A DNA stretch of 64,000 bases from Verrucomicrobiota bacterium (lineage in GTDB: Bacteria; Verrucomicrobiota; Verrucomicrobiia; Opitutales; Opitutaceae): NCBI GenBank assembly GCA_023386835.1, contig JAEWIY010000216.1, forward strand, positions 1 to 64,000. The letters run 5' to 3'. A program made the position numbers and the translations under genes. This document shows positions 55,786 to 64,000 of the stretch, piece after piece. Below the pieces are notes generated by a model. It worked only from the letters and a program-made list of their open reading frames with translations. It was not told the origin of the DNA and searched no databases. Positions within the stretch are counted from its first letter, which is position 1. Each line of letters opens with the position of its first letter.

Positions 55786-56016
55786 GCGTCCTCGCGCTTC
55801 GCGCACCGCAGCCCGCCTTGCACCAACGCCAGCGGCCCGGCGAGCGGCCCATCGCGGCGACATCCCTCGGCCCCGCCCATGCAGGTGCGGACAGTCACCT
55901 AACACTCAAGCCGCTACGCCTCCGAATCTTACAAAGCACGAGGCGGCCCTGTGCGCCTCCTGCCTGTTTCGCTCTTTTCTCGCTGGCGCCGTTCGGCCAC
56001 CGTGGGCGGTTTTTGC

Positions 56017-57420
56017 ATGCACACGCTCCGCACGGAGAGCCTGACCCGATTAACTTGGCCGATCTTCCTCCAGCACATGGCGCACTCTTGCGTCCTGCTG
56101 GTGGATTTCTGGTTCTTCAGCCATTTATCGGACGCGGTGGCGGCCACCGTCGGACAGTTGTTGCCGGTCATCTGGCTCGGCGCGTTTGTCATCCCGGTGT
56201 TCGCCGGCACCGGCGTGTCGGTGGCATCCCAATACATGGGCGCGCGGCAATACGACCGGGTGGTGCCGACGTACATGATGAACCTGACCAGCACCGCGAC
56301 GCTGGGCACGCTGTACGCCGCGTTCCTCTGGATCTTTGCCGCGGACATCGGCCGCTGGATGGGGCTCGATGCAAGCCTCAACGAATATGCGACGACGTAC
56401 CTGCGCTGGCAGAGCGCCTACTTTGTCTTCCTCGGGGTCTCGGTCGCCTACAACGCCGTGCTTTCCTCCCGCGGCATGACGAACTGGCTGATGCAGAACT
56501 CGTTCGTCGTCGCAGGCCTCAACCTCGCGCTGGCCAGCTTGTTTGTCCTCGGTTTTGGCTGGGGCATTCGCGGCGTGGTCGTGGCCGCGGTGACCGGCGT
56601 CGCGTGCGCCACCGGGTTGGCGATGTGGCACGTCCACCATCGCCTGGGCATCCGCTTTCAGCGCCGGGGCGCGTTGCAGGCCATGCGCGGGGTCTTCCGC
56701 CCGATGATGCGTATTGGAATTTCCAATGCACTGGAGCCCTTCAGTTACACGGTGCAGCAGATCATCATCTCCTCGATCATCATCTCGATGGGCGTGACGG
56801 CGATGGCGGCCAACAGCTACGCGAGCCGCGTGCAGATGTTCCAGATCACCTTCGCCATTTCACTCGCCTTGGGCGCCCAGATCCTCATGGCCCACTGGGC
56901 CGGCGCGCAGCGGCACCAGGATGTCCATCAACTGTTCTGGAAGATCGTGCGTCGCGCGACGGTGGTCTCCTTCGTCTACGCCGCGGCGATGTGGATCTTC
57001 GCCGAGTCTGTGCTCGGTTTGTTCACCGCCGATCCGGCCATGAAAAGCCTCGGTCGCTCGCTGCTCTTGATCGCCCTGTTCTACGAACCGGCCCGGGCGA
57101 TCAACATCGTCGGCGGCTTCTCGCTCAAGACGGTCGGCGACGCGCGATTCCCGATGATTGTGGGCATGCTCTTCATCTGGGGCATTCTTCCGGTGATTGT
57201 CTTCATCCGTGATACGTGGGGCATCTCCCTGGTCGGGCTGTGGCTCTGCTTCGCCTTTGACGAGATCGTGCGAGCCGGAATCAACCTTTGGCGCTGGCAG
57301 ACCGGCCGGTGGAAAACGATGGGCATCGTCGAACCGGTGGATCCCACCGCGGCTGCGAACGTGGTGGCCGACCCGCTTTCGTCGGCCGAAACCGCGGCTC
57401 CCGTGGCCCGGCCGACCTGA
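56017..57420 (+). CDS. MATE-family transporter
   Basis: The 467-residue product from ATG 56017 has twelve predicted helices in two similar halves. The first half opens LTRLTWPIFLQHMAHSCVLLVDFWF and the second MMRIGISNALEPFSYTVQQII, the usual MatE repeat. It would export cationic or other small molecules using H+ or Na+. An upstream in-frame GTG at 55951 with a GAGGCGG sequence before it would add 22 residues, so the start is uncertain. The C-terminal ~25 residues are Ala/Pro-rich. The MFS gene begins 110 bp downstream. Confidence 0.88.
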   Translation: MHTLRTESLTRLTWPIFLQHMAHSCVLLVDFWFFSHLSDAVAATVGQLLPVIWLGAFVIPVFAGTGVSVASQYMGARQYDRVVPTYMMNLTSTATLGTLYAAFLWIFAADIGRWMGLDASLNEYATTYLRWQSAYFVFLGVSVAYNAVLSSRGMTNWLMQNSFVVAGLNLALASLFVLGFGWGIRGVVVAAVTGVACATGLAMWHVHHRLGIRFQRRGALQAMRGVFRPMMRIGISNALEPFSYTVQQIIISSIIISMGVTAMAANSYASRVQMFQITFAISLALGAQILMAHWAGAQRHQDVHQLFWKIVRRATVVSFVYAAAMWIFAESVLGLFTADPAMKSLGRSLLLIALFYEPARAINIVGGFSLKTVGDARFPMIVGMLFIWGILPVIVFIRDTWGISLVGLWLCFAFDEIVRAGINLWRWQTGRWKTMGIVEPVDPTAAANVVADPLSSAETAAPVARPT

Positions 57421-57530
57421 CACCATACCATGCGTTTGAGGATATTCCGGCCTGCTCTGCGAGGCGTCCGTTTGCCGCTGCCTCAGCGCCCCCGCGGGGG
57501 CGCGGTGACGAACAGCGGTCGGCTCCGCCC

Positions 57531-58760
57531 ATGAAAATGGACTGGCGGCAACTGTTTGCCTCGCTGCGTCAGCGTCCCAACCTGCCGGGACTGCTGCTCT
57601 CGACCGTCGCGCTGGGACTGGCGTTCTCCTTCGTCTCCCCGTTCCTCTCCATGTGGGGAACGACGGAAGTCGGCCTGTCGCCGTTTCAATTCGGGCTGTT
57701 CATGACCGTCGTTGCGTCCTGCTCGATGGTGCTCAGCACCGTCTTGGCACGGCTCTCGGACACGCGGCTGTCGCGACGCACGGTTCTGCTTCTCGGCAGC
57801 GCCAGCGGCGCGCTCGGCTTCACGGGATATGCGCTCCTGCGCGACCCTTTGCTCTTGTTGCTCGTCGGCGGAACCTGCGTCGCGGTCGCGTCCGTCTGCT
57901 TCTCGCAACTGTTCGCGCATGTGCGGGAGACGTTCGGGCACGCTCGTGTCCCGCGGGCAGAAGCCGGCTTCATCATGAGCATCGTGCGAATCGGGTTCTC
58001 GGTCGCCTGGACCTTTGGTCCCGCCGTCGGAGCGGTCATGATGACCCAGCTTGGGTTTGTGGGGCTCTTCCTCACTGCGGCCACGTTGTATTTGGTTTTC
58101 CATCTCGGCGTCTGGCGATTCGTGCCGACCCACCAACGTCCGCGGCCGTTGGTCCGGCCCAACACACCCTCTGTCTGGCGCGTCCTCACGCGCCGCGACC
58201 TGCTCCTGAGTTTCCTCGCCTTCGTCCTGGTTTTCGCCGCGACGGCGATGAACGCCCTGACGCTGCCGTTGCTCGTCACCCAAGTGCTGGGCGGCAGCGG
58301 CCGGGATCTCGGCATCACCTTTGGGATCGGGCCGTTGGTGGAGATTCCCCTGATGTTGTGGTTCGGCCAGCTCGCCGCGCGCGGCCACCAAGAACGGCTG
58401 CTCTACCTCGGCGCCGCCATTACCGCTGTGTACTACTTCGGTTTGTCCTTCGTGCAGGCGCCGTGGCAGGTCTTCCCGCTGCAAGTGCTGAGCGGCGCGT
58501 CCTTCGCCATCCTCACCAACGTGGCGATTCTGTACTTCCAGGACCTTGTGCCGGGACAAACGGGGTTGGCCACCAATATGTTCTCCAACGCGAGCAACCT
58601 GGGCAATCTCGGCGGCTTTTTCGCGTTCGGCGCCCTCCTCCAACACACCGGTCATCGCGGTGTGGTCCTGGTCTGCGCGCTGCTCGCCGCCAGCATGCTC
58701 GGCCTGCTCTTCACCAGTCACACGCTGCGCGACCGACTCGCGAAGTCGGAACCGAGCTGA
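57531..58760 (+). CDS. MFS transporter, sugar-efflux-transporter-like
   Basis: This 409-residue protein has twelve predicted helices. Family-like segments are LARLSDTRLSRRTVLLLGSA (the MFS loop 2-3 region) and EAGFIMSIVRIGFSVAWTFGPAVGA. The overall layout resembles SetA/SetB-type sugar efflux carriers, though substrate assignment is weak. ATG 57531 is chosen because it starts just before the first helix; the open frame upstream overlaps the MATE gene. It is followed by the GH39 gene about 105 bp later. Confidence 0.85.
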   Translation: MKMDWRQLFASLRQRPNLPGLLLSTVALGLAFSFVSPFLSMWGTTEVGLSPFQFGLFMTVVASCSMVLSTVLARLSDTRLSRRTVLLLGSASGALGFTGYALLRDPLLLLLVGGTCVAVASVCFSQLFAHVRETFGHARVPRAEAGFIMSIVRIGFSVAWTFGPAVGAVMMTQLGFVGLFLTAATLYLVFHLGVWRFVPTHQRPRPLVRPNTPSVWRVLTRRDLLLSFLAFVLVFAATAMNALTLPLLVTQVLGGSGRDLGITFGIGPLVEIPLMLWFGQLAARGHQERLLYLGAAITAVYYFGLSFVQAPWQVFPLQVLSGASFAILTNVAILYFQDLVPGQTGLATNMFSNASNLGNLGGFFAFGALLQHTGHRGVVLVCALLAASMLGLLFTSHTLRDRLAKSEPS

Positions 58761-58865
58761 GGTCGGTTTGGCGCACGCGGGGGAAGCCGCGCACTTTACC
58801 TCGGCGGTTATCCGACTACGGTCGAGCCTGCCGCGGCCCACGGGGTCGTCGGCCACCCTGCCCCT

Positions 58866-60542
58866 ATGTTGCGCCTCAACCTGCTCCTCCTGCTGGTCGT
58901 TGTTCTAGCGCCCCGACTGCCCGCCGACGAATTCCCGGTCCAGATCGAGGTCGATGCTTCCGATGTCCTCGGCGAGTTGAAGCCCATCTGGCGTTTTTTC
59001 GGCTGCGACGAACCGAACTACGCGACGATGAAGGACGGCCGCAAGTTGCTGGGCGAACTCGGCGAATTGCGACCGCAGCAGGTCTATTTTCGCACCCACA
59101 ACCTGCTCTGCACCGGCGACGGGACGCCAGCGCTCAAATGGGGCAGCACCAACCTCTACACCGAGGACGAAGCGGGCCGGCCGCAGTACGACTGGACTGC
59201 CATCGACCGGATTTTCGACACGTACCTCGCGCGCGGGGTGCGGCCCTTCGTGCAGATCGGCTTCATGCCGCAGGCGCTCTCGACGGCGCCGGAACCTTAC
59301 CAGCACGCCTGGCGACCGGGCCTGCCCTACGAGGACATCATCACCGGCTGGGCGTACCCACCGAAAGACTACGACCGCTGGCGCGACCTCAACGAGCAAT
59401 GGGTTCGCCACTGCATCGAGCGCTACGGCCGCGAGGAGGTGGAACAATGGTACTGGGAGGTCTGGAACGAGGCGAACGGCCACTACTGGAAAGGCACACC
59501 GGAGGAGTTTCACCGGCTGCACGATTATGCGATCGACGGTGTGCGACGCGCGCTGCCCACCGCGCGGGTCGGCGGACCGCATGTCGCGGGGAGCGGCGGC
59601 GCCTTCATGGATGCCTTCCTCCAGCACATCGTTCATGGGACCAACCACGCCACGGGCGAGACCGGCACTCCGACCGACTTCCTCGCCTTTCACGCCAAGG
59701 GGCAACCTACGTTCGTGGACGGTCATGTGCGGCTGGGAATGCACGCGCAGCTGAAGGCCATCGACAACGGCTTCCGCAAGATCGCCGCGATCCCGGAGCT
59801 TCGCGACCGGCCCATCATCATCGGCGAGTCCGATCCGGATGGCTGCGCCGCCTGCACCTCCCAGGTGTACCCGCAGAACAACTACCGCAACGGCGCGCTC
59901 TACGCCAGCTACACCGCGGCGAGCTTCGCGCGCAAACACGCGCTGGCGCGACGTCACGGCGTGAACCTTGAGGGTGCGTTGACCTGGGCGTTTGAGTTTG
60001 AGGACCAACCCTATTTTGCAGGTTTCCGCGTGCTGGCGACCAACGGGATCAATCTTCCCGTGATGAACGTCTTCCGGATGATGAGCCGGATGGGCCCGGA
60101 TCAGGTCGCGGTCCGGAGTTCAGCCGAAATTCCGCTTGATACGCTGCTGGAGCGCGGCGTCCGCGGGAATCCCGACGTGGCCGCGCTCGCCAGCCGCGAC
60201 GGCCACAGCGTATCCATTCTGCTCTGGCACTATCACGACGATGATGTGCCCGGGCCGGACGCCTCCGTGAGCCTCGCGGTCGGCGGCCTTGGCCGAGCGA
60301 CGGAAGTTCGCGTGCAGCACTTCCGCATCGACGAGACCCACAGCAACGCGTTCACGGCCTGGCAGCGACTTGGCAGCCCTGCTGGGCCGAATACCGGGCA
60401 ATATCAGCAGCTCATCGCCGCCGGCCAACTCGTGGAGCTGTCCAACGCTTCGCCCACCGCCACGGTCGAGAACGGGCGAGCCCAATTGTCATTCAACTTG
60501 CCGCGGCAAGCGGTCTCGCTGGTGGTTCTTCACCCCGAATAG
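58866..60542 (+). CDS. Exported GH39-family glycoside hydrolase (beta-xylosidase-like)
   Basis: The 558-residue protein has a signal peptide (LNLLLLLVVVLAPRLPA). The GH39 barrel covers about 30-400: the acid/base Glu202 is in WYWEVWNEANGHYW and the nucleophile Glu321 in IIIGESDPDG. The C-terminal beta-sandwich (about 430-558) is in line with GH39 beta-xylosidases. Length is typical. Substrate could be xylosides, but some GH39 enzymes act on other sugars. It stands about 70 bp before an exported unknown gene on the same strand, so the two may form an operon. Confidence 0.9.
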   Translation: MLRLNLLLLLVVVLAPRLPADEFPVQIEVDASDVLGELKPIWRFFGCDEPNYATMKDGRKLLGELGELRPQQVYFRTHNLLCTGDGTPALKWGSTNLYTEDEAGRPQYDWTAIDRIFDTYLARGVRPFVQIGFMPQALSTAPEPYQHAWRPGLPYEDIITGWAYPPKDYDRWRDLNEQWVRHCIERYGREEVEQWYWEVWNEANGHYWKGTPEEFHRLHDYAIDGVRRALPTARVGGPHVAGSGGAFMDAFLQHIVHGTNHATGETGTPTDFLAFHAKGQPTFVDGHVRLGMHAQLKAIDNGFRKIAAIPELRDRPIIIGESDPDGCAACTSQVYPQNNYRNGALYASYTAASFARKHALARRHGVNLEGALTWAFEFEDQPYFAGFRVLATNGINLPVMNVFRMMSRMGPDQVAVRSSAEIPLDTLLERGVRGNPDVAALASRDGHSVSILLWHYHDDDVPGPDASVSLAVGGLGRATEVRVQHFRIDETHSNAFTAWQRLGSPAGPNTGQYQQLIAAGQLVELSNASPTATVENGRAQLSFNLPRQAVSLVVLHPE

Positions 60543-60612
60543 GCGGACTCTCCGTCGGCCAAACCAACCCGTTCTTACAGTCAATCTGCATTATGCTGTG
60601 CGCTGGCCAAGA

Positions 60613-61593
60613 ATGCGTTATATCAGTCTGACCCCGAACCCCCGTCCGACCTTGCCCCGTCGAAGCTTGCGTGTCCCCCCTCTCACCACGGCCTTCCTCG
60701 CGCCTTGGCTGCTCAGCGCGCTCGCTCATGCGGCCGATCCACGCGTCACCATCGTCGCGCACGCCGACCCCGACTACCTCGCGAGCCGCTACGATGCCGC
60801 CGGCAACCTGCGGACTGAAACTTACTTTGTTCTCCAAGGGCAGCACTTCCCGGGGCTGATCCGGGACCGCTCGCTGGAGAAGACGACCATTCACGACGTC
60901 GCTCGGGTGCTCGCGCCGGAGTTGGCGAAACAACAGTACATGCCGGCGAAGGATGTGGCGGAAGCCGACCTCATGCTCGTGGTGCATTGGGGTACGACCG
61001 TGCGCACGCGACCGGACGTCGAGCACTACATGAAAATGCAGGACGACCACGCCCAGACGCGCGACTTCAACATGGAGTACACCGCGGCCATGGTCGACGA
61101 AAGCGCCCCGCAGGACATGGAGAGAAACGCCGATCATGCGCTGCGTTACACCGAGCAGCTGCAAAGCGATTATTACTCCGGCGCCGGCGCGTGGACGAAC
61201 GTCGCGCTCGATCGCACGATGGAACACCTGCAACGGCTGTCCATGGCGCAACTGCTCGGGTTTGACGCCGAGCTGCAGCACGGCCTCAGCCCGTTTGTGA
61301 CGACCCGCATGCAGACCCTGCGTTCGATGCTGGACGACGAACGCTATTTCATCGTCGTGATGGCCTACGATTTCCCCCATTTTCGGAGCAGCGGCATGAA
61401 GGACGCCAAACGACTCTGGGCCTGCCGCCTCAGCGTCCACTCGCCCGGCATGAATTTCCGTCGGGCCTCCGTCCAGCTCAGCCAGTCCGGCGCAGACTTC
61501 TTCGGCACCAACAATCCGCTCGCCACGATTCGCCGTCAGTCGATCCGCACCGGTACGGTGGAAATCGGCGAGCCGACAGTGGTCGAGTGGTAG
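60613..61593 (+). CDS. Exported protein of unknown function
   Basis: The 326-residue product from ATG 60613 has a basic N-terminus of about 27 residues, then a hydrophobic segment ending ALAHAAD, which looks like a signal peptide. The mature domain contains VLQGQHFPGLIRDRSLEKTT and repeated acidic/aromatic stretches (MVVMAYDFPHF-like) but no family I recognise. Paralogues of such proteins are common in Opitutaceae, as far as I recall, but function is unknown. The longer frame upstream to 60289 overlaps GH39. Confidence 0.65.
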   Translation: MRYISLTPNPRPTLPRRSLRVPPLTTAFLAPWLLSALAHAADPRVTIVAHADPDYLASRYDAAGNLRTETYFVLQGQHFPGLIRDRSLEKTTIHDVARVLAPELAKQQYMPAKDVAEADLMLVVHWGTTVRTRPDVEHYMKMQDDHAQTRDFNMEYTAAMVDESAPQDMERNADHALRYTEQLQSDYYSGAGAWTNVALDRTMEHLQRLSMAQLLGFDAELQHGLSPFVTTRMQTLRSMLDDERYFIVVMAYDFPHFRSSGMKDAKRLWACRLSVHSPGMNFRRASVQLSQSGADFFGTNNPLATIRRQSIRTGTVEIGEPTVVEW

Positions 61594-61627
61594 TCGCACC
61601 GGCGCCGATTGGGTCGCGCCGCAGAGT

Positions 61628-61657
61628 GCCCCACCGCGCGGGGCTTTGAACCCCGCG
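61628..61657 (+). promoter_or_regulatory. Two overlapping hairpins in the galM leader
   Basis: GCCCC (61628-61632) can pair with GGGGC (61640-61644), or CGCGGGG (61637-61643) with CCCCGCG (61651-61657). The two share bases, so only one can form. They lie 74 nt before the galM ATG. The second could also act as a terminator of the upstream gene, though no T-run follows. Confidence 0.4.
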
Positions 61658-61730
61658 ATCAGGATAACTGGTCGGTCCAACGAAACACCGATTGCGGCGG
61701 GCCTTCGCTCCCGTACGCTCGAACGGTATT

Positions 61731-62804
61731 ATGCAAGTTACCGTGCAACCCTTCGGACGAACGGCAGACGGTCGCGCCGTGCAACTCTACACCCTCCGCC
61801 ACCCTGGCGGCGTGCAGGTCGACATCATGGATCTCGGTGCGACCATCGTCCGGGTTGTGGCGCCGGATCGTGACGGCCACAGGGCTGACGTCGTGCTCGG
61901 CTTCAACGAGGCGGCTCCGTATGAAACGGTTTCTCCCTACTTTGGCTCGACCATCGGTCGCGTGGGAAACCGGATCCGCGACGGTCGCTTCACGCTCGAC
62001 GGCCGTGAGTATCAATTGGCGCAGAACAACACGCCCAACGACCGGCCGTGTCACCTGCACGGAGGCGTGAAGGGTTTCGACAAGGTCCTGTGGGAAGCGG
62101 AGCCCGTAGTCGCCGATCAGCCGACACTCCGCTGTCGCTACACGAGTGTCGACGGCGAGGAAGGTTATCCGGGCACACTCCGGGTGGTGGTCACGTTCAC
62201 GCTGTCCGCCGACGGGGCCCTGCGTATCGACTACGCGGCGACCACGGACCAGCCCACGCCGGTTAACCTCACCAACCACACCTATTTCAACCTGCGCGGT
62301 GAGTCAGCCGGGTCGATCCTCGACCACGAGTTGCAGATCGATGCCACTCACTACACGCCCGTCGACGCCGGCCTGATCCCGACGGGGCAGCTCGCTCCGG
62401 TGGTGGATACACCCTTCGACTTTCGACAGCCGCACCGGATCGGCGAACGAATCGAAGCCGCGAACGAACAGTTGAAGCTGGCCGGTGGATACGACCACAA
62501 CTTTGTCCTTTCCCCCCAGCCGACGGCGGAGCCCCGGCGCGTGGCGCGCGTGGTGGAACCCGCCACGGGTCGCACCCTGGAGGTCAGCACGACCGAACCT
62601 GGCGTGCAGTTCTACAGCGGCAACTTTCTGGACGGAACGTTGCAGGGAAAATCCGGCGCGACCTACGCGCGCCGCAGTGGCTTCTGCCTGGAGACTCAGC
62701 ATTACCCGGACGCGGTGCATCACGCGAATTTTCCCAGCATTATCCTGTCACCAGATCGCACCTACCGGTCCACGACCGTCTACCATTTCGGCACGATCCG
62801 CTAA
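61731..62804 (+). CDS. galM: Aldose 1-epimerase (galactose mutarotase)
   Basis: The 357-residue protein from ATG 61731 matches aldose 1-epimerase. It has VDIMDLGATIVRVVAPDRDG, NRIRDGRFTLDGREYQLAQN, His183 in PVNLTNHTYFNL (general acid), and Glu321 in FCLETQHYPDA (base). No signal peptide is visible, so it is cytoplasmic. It interconverts alpha and beta forms of glucose, galactose or similar sugars and would feed sugar catabolism. The alternative upstream start at 61692 adds 13 residues with no support. Confidence 0.93.
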   Translation: MQVTVQPFGRTADGRAVQLYTLRHPGGVQVDIMDLGATIVRVVAPDRDGHRADVVLGFNEAAPYETVSPYFGSTIGRVGNRIRDGRFTLDGREYQLAQNNTPNDRPCHLHGGVKGFDKVLWEAEPVVADQPTLRCRYTSVDGEEGYPGTLRVVVTFTLSADGALRIDYAATTDQPTPVNLTNHTYFNLRGESAGSILDHELQIDATHYTPVDAGLIPTGQLAPVVDTPFDFRQPHRIGERIEAANEQLKLAGGYDHNFVLSPQPTAEPRRVARVVEPATGRTLEVSTTEPGVQFYSGNFLDGTLQGKSGATYARRSGFCLETQHYPDAVHHANFPSIILSPDRTYRSTTVYHFGTIR

Positions 62805-63222
62805 CCGCGGTACGCCACTCAAGCGCTTGAGGGTCGCCGCGCTTGCTGAGTCGGGGCGATGACGCGGACTTGTCCCGCGCTTCTACGGGCGCGTCCGGCA
62901 TGCTACGCTTTGTCCGCTCTCGTCCCCCGGGTCATGCGAGCAGACGACATCTCCGCAGCACCAGGCCGAACACACTTAGGCCCAGCAACAGTTGACACTC
63001 CGGCTGGCTGTCCGCGCGCCGCCCAGCCGCGCCGCGCATGATCATCTTTGCTGCGCAACTTTCCGAAAACGCGGGCTCTGGCCGTGCAAACGTTTCGCAG
63101 AAAACACCTTGCCTGCTTACAATTACCGTAGTACGCCTGCTGACAGCGACTTGCGTGAACCGCGTCCCGGCTCGTTTTTCGCATAAATTTTCCTCCCACC
63201 GGGCCGATTCCTTTCAGCATTC
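62805..63222. other. Intergenic region with a palindrome and a LacI-like half-site
   Basis: These 418 bp hold no gene I can support. CTCAAGCGCTTGAG (62818-62831) is a perfect 14-bp palindrome just after galM. TGCAAACGTTTCGCA (63085-63099) resembles LacI-family sites but is not symmetric outside AAACGTTT. Confidence 0.4.
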
Positions 63223-63501
63223 ATGACCGCTCCAGGGCCTTCCCAGCCGACCAGCACGTACTCGAGCCGATTCCTCCATCGCTTCGGGGTGTTCGCCCTT
63301 GCTTCTGCCGTCATGCTCCTCCCGTTCGTGCTGACGGCGAAGGAACCGACCGGATACGTCTGGTACGTGGTCCTGCGAGCGGTCGCAACCATCAGCGCTT
63401 TTGGTGCGACGGTTCTGCTGGTTTTTGACTGGATGGTGCAGCGGCGCGCGGCCAACGGTCAGTCGGGCACGCCCAACCGGAGCGAAGACGCCGACATCTG
63501 A
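63223..63501 (+). CDS. Small two-helix membrane protein
   Basis: The 92-residue product has two predicted membrane helices, VFALASAVMLLPFVLTAK (about 24-40) and a second at about 48-70 (LRAVATISAFGATVLLVFDW). Both termini are short and hydrophilic, and the C-terminus is Asn/Ser/Asp-rich. I recognise no family. A possible ribosome binding site is weak. It converges with the Gfo/Idh/MocA gene on the other strand. Confidence 0.6.
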   Translation: MTAPGPSQPTSTYSSRFLHRFGVFALASAVMLLPFVLTAKEPTGYVWYVVLRAVATISAFGATVLLVFDWMVQRRAANGQSGTPNRSEDADI

Positions 63502-63502
63502 C

Positions 63503-63525
63503 CGGGCCGCCCCTGACGCGGCCCG
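63503..63525. terminator. GC-rich hairpin between convergent genes
   Basis: CGGGCCGC (63503-63510) pairs perfectly with GCGGCCCG (63518-63525) around a 7-nt loop in the 36-bp gap between convergent stops. No T-run follows on either strand. Confidence 0.55.
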
Positions 63526-63537
63526 CGAGTCGGACCA

Positions 63538-64000
63538 TCAGCCTGACCTCGCCCACTCCATCGGAGTCGGCGCCGGGAACGTCGATTGAAGCGTGCGTGC
63601 CACCCCGTCCTGCAGGCACGCGTGCACGGCTTCACAAATCTCGATGACGTGAGCCGCGTGTGCCCCGGGCGTACGATGAGGCCGGTCTTCCGCGATTGCG
63701 CGCGCCAGTTCCACCACGCCGCGACCAAACTCGATGCCGGCTACGCCCGGTCGCGACAGTGCATGCCGCCGCAGGCTGCCCCGCGCCTCCCCGGCCACCC
63801 AGAGCGGTGTATTGAAAACATCCCAACGATCGAGCGCGACGACACCGAGATCGCCGTGAACCTCGAGCCCTTTCTGTCGCGTGTTCCAGCCCACGTAGAA
63901 ACTGGCCGTGACGCGGGCCCGCACGCCGGACTCGAGTTCGAGCAAGGCGCAACCCCACTCCGGTGTCGTGATCGTAAACGGCTTTTTCTCCTTCGTGAAA
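63538..64000 (-). CDS. Gfo/Idh/MocA-family oxidoreductase, 3' part only
   Basis: The last 154 codons of a minus-strand gene run off the right edge. The visible part begins at the edge FTKEKKPFTITTPEWG and includes ARVTASFYVGW, LEVHGDLGVVALDRWDVFNT and the closing PFPAPTPMEW-like stretch seen near the end of Gfo/Idh/MocA C-terminal domains (sequence here TFPAPTPMEWARSG). The N-terminal Rossmann domain is outside the window. No start is visible; an internal TTG at 63945 is not a start. Substrate unknown. Confidence 0.75.
   Translation of the reverse strand, partial: FTKEKKPFTITTPEWGCALLELESGVRARVTASFYVGWNTRQKGLEVHGDLGVVALDRWDVFNTPLWVAGEARGSLRRHALSRPGVAGIEFGRGVVELARAIAEDRPHRTPGAHAAHVIEICEAVHACLQDGVARTLQSTFPAPTPMEWARSG

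Noticed and set aside
57653..59971. 772-codon plus-strand frame across the MFS and GH39 genes
   Set aside because: It overlaps both genes in another frame, is rich in Arg/Pro/Ala, and has no family features.
63085..63099. TGCAAACGTTTCGCA as a LacI operator
   Set aside because: Symmetric only over the central AAACGTTT and not next to any gene of the sugar locus, so left as a note rather than a feature.

Overview
The window is GC-rich, densely coded, and looks like a free-living polysaccharide-degrading Verrucomicrobiota, most likely of the Opitutaceae. The reasons are two large TonB-dependent receptors with the 'LSPF'/'LNEF'-type N-terminal extension common in that family, many exported glycoside hydrolases, a Tat-exported Gfo/Idh/MocA oxidoreductase, a DUF1080 protein, a VPDSG/PEP-CTERM-like surface protein and several hybrid histidine kinases. 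The taxonomic call is an inference from gene content. I saw no rRNA, tRNA, insertion sequence, phage gene or CRISPR array.

Left part (1-22105). A GH140/DUF4038-type hydrolase (minus) diverges from a membrane hybrid histidine kinase. Next comes a run of plus-strand genes that I read as one carbohydrate utilisation locus: LacI regulator, exported GH144-like glucanase with a CBM9-like tail, sugar-binding lipoprotein, two ABC permeases, TonB-dependent receptor, very large GH94 phosphorylase, GH3 beta-glucosidase and a second GH144-like glucanase. This enzyme set matches known beta-1,2-glucan (sophorooligosaccharide) systems such as that of Listeria, rebuilt for a two-membrane cell: the receptor and GH144 enzymes would work outside or at the outer membrane, the lipoprotein and permeases would import oligosaccharides, and GH94 and GH3 would depolymerise them. 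No ABC ATPase is present in the locus. A LacI-type operator candidate lies just upstream of the first glucanase gene.

Middle (22192-31821, minus strand). A compact chemosensory operon reads cheA-cheW-mcp-cheR-cheB-cheY-cheC-hybrid kinase, nearly all with 4-bp start/stop overlaps. The receptor has no membrane segment and no sensor domain, and is built from regular 28-residue coiled-coil units on both sides of the signalling tip. No flagellar or pilus genes are visible, so the output is unknown.

Right part (32341-64000). This is a mosaic of single genes and short operons: an exported alpha/beta hydrolase, a Cys-rich exported peptide, a Gfo/Idh/MocA protein, a surface protein with a sorting signal, a GH78 rhamnosidase, a SnoaL-like protein, a small surface-polysaccharide group (RmlC-like cupin, GT2, acyltransferase-SGNH), a DUF1080 protein, a DUF72 protein, a serine hydrolase, a second TonB receptor, a giant sensor kinase with about ten OB-like periplasmic repeats, MATE and MFS transporters, a GH39 enzyme, an exported unknown, an aldose epimerase, a small membrane protein and the 3' part of another Gfo/Idh/MocA gene that runs off the right edge.
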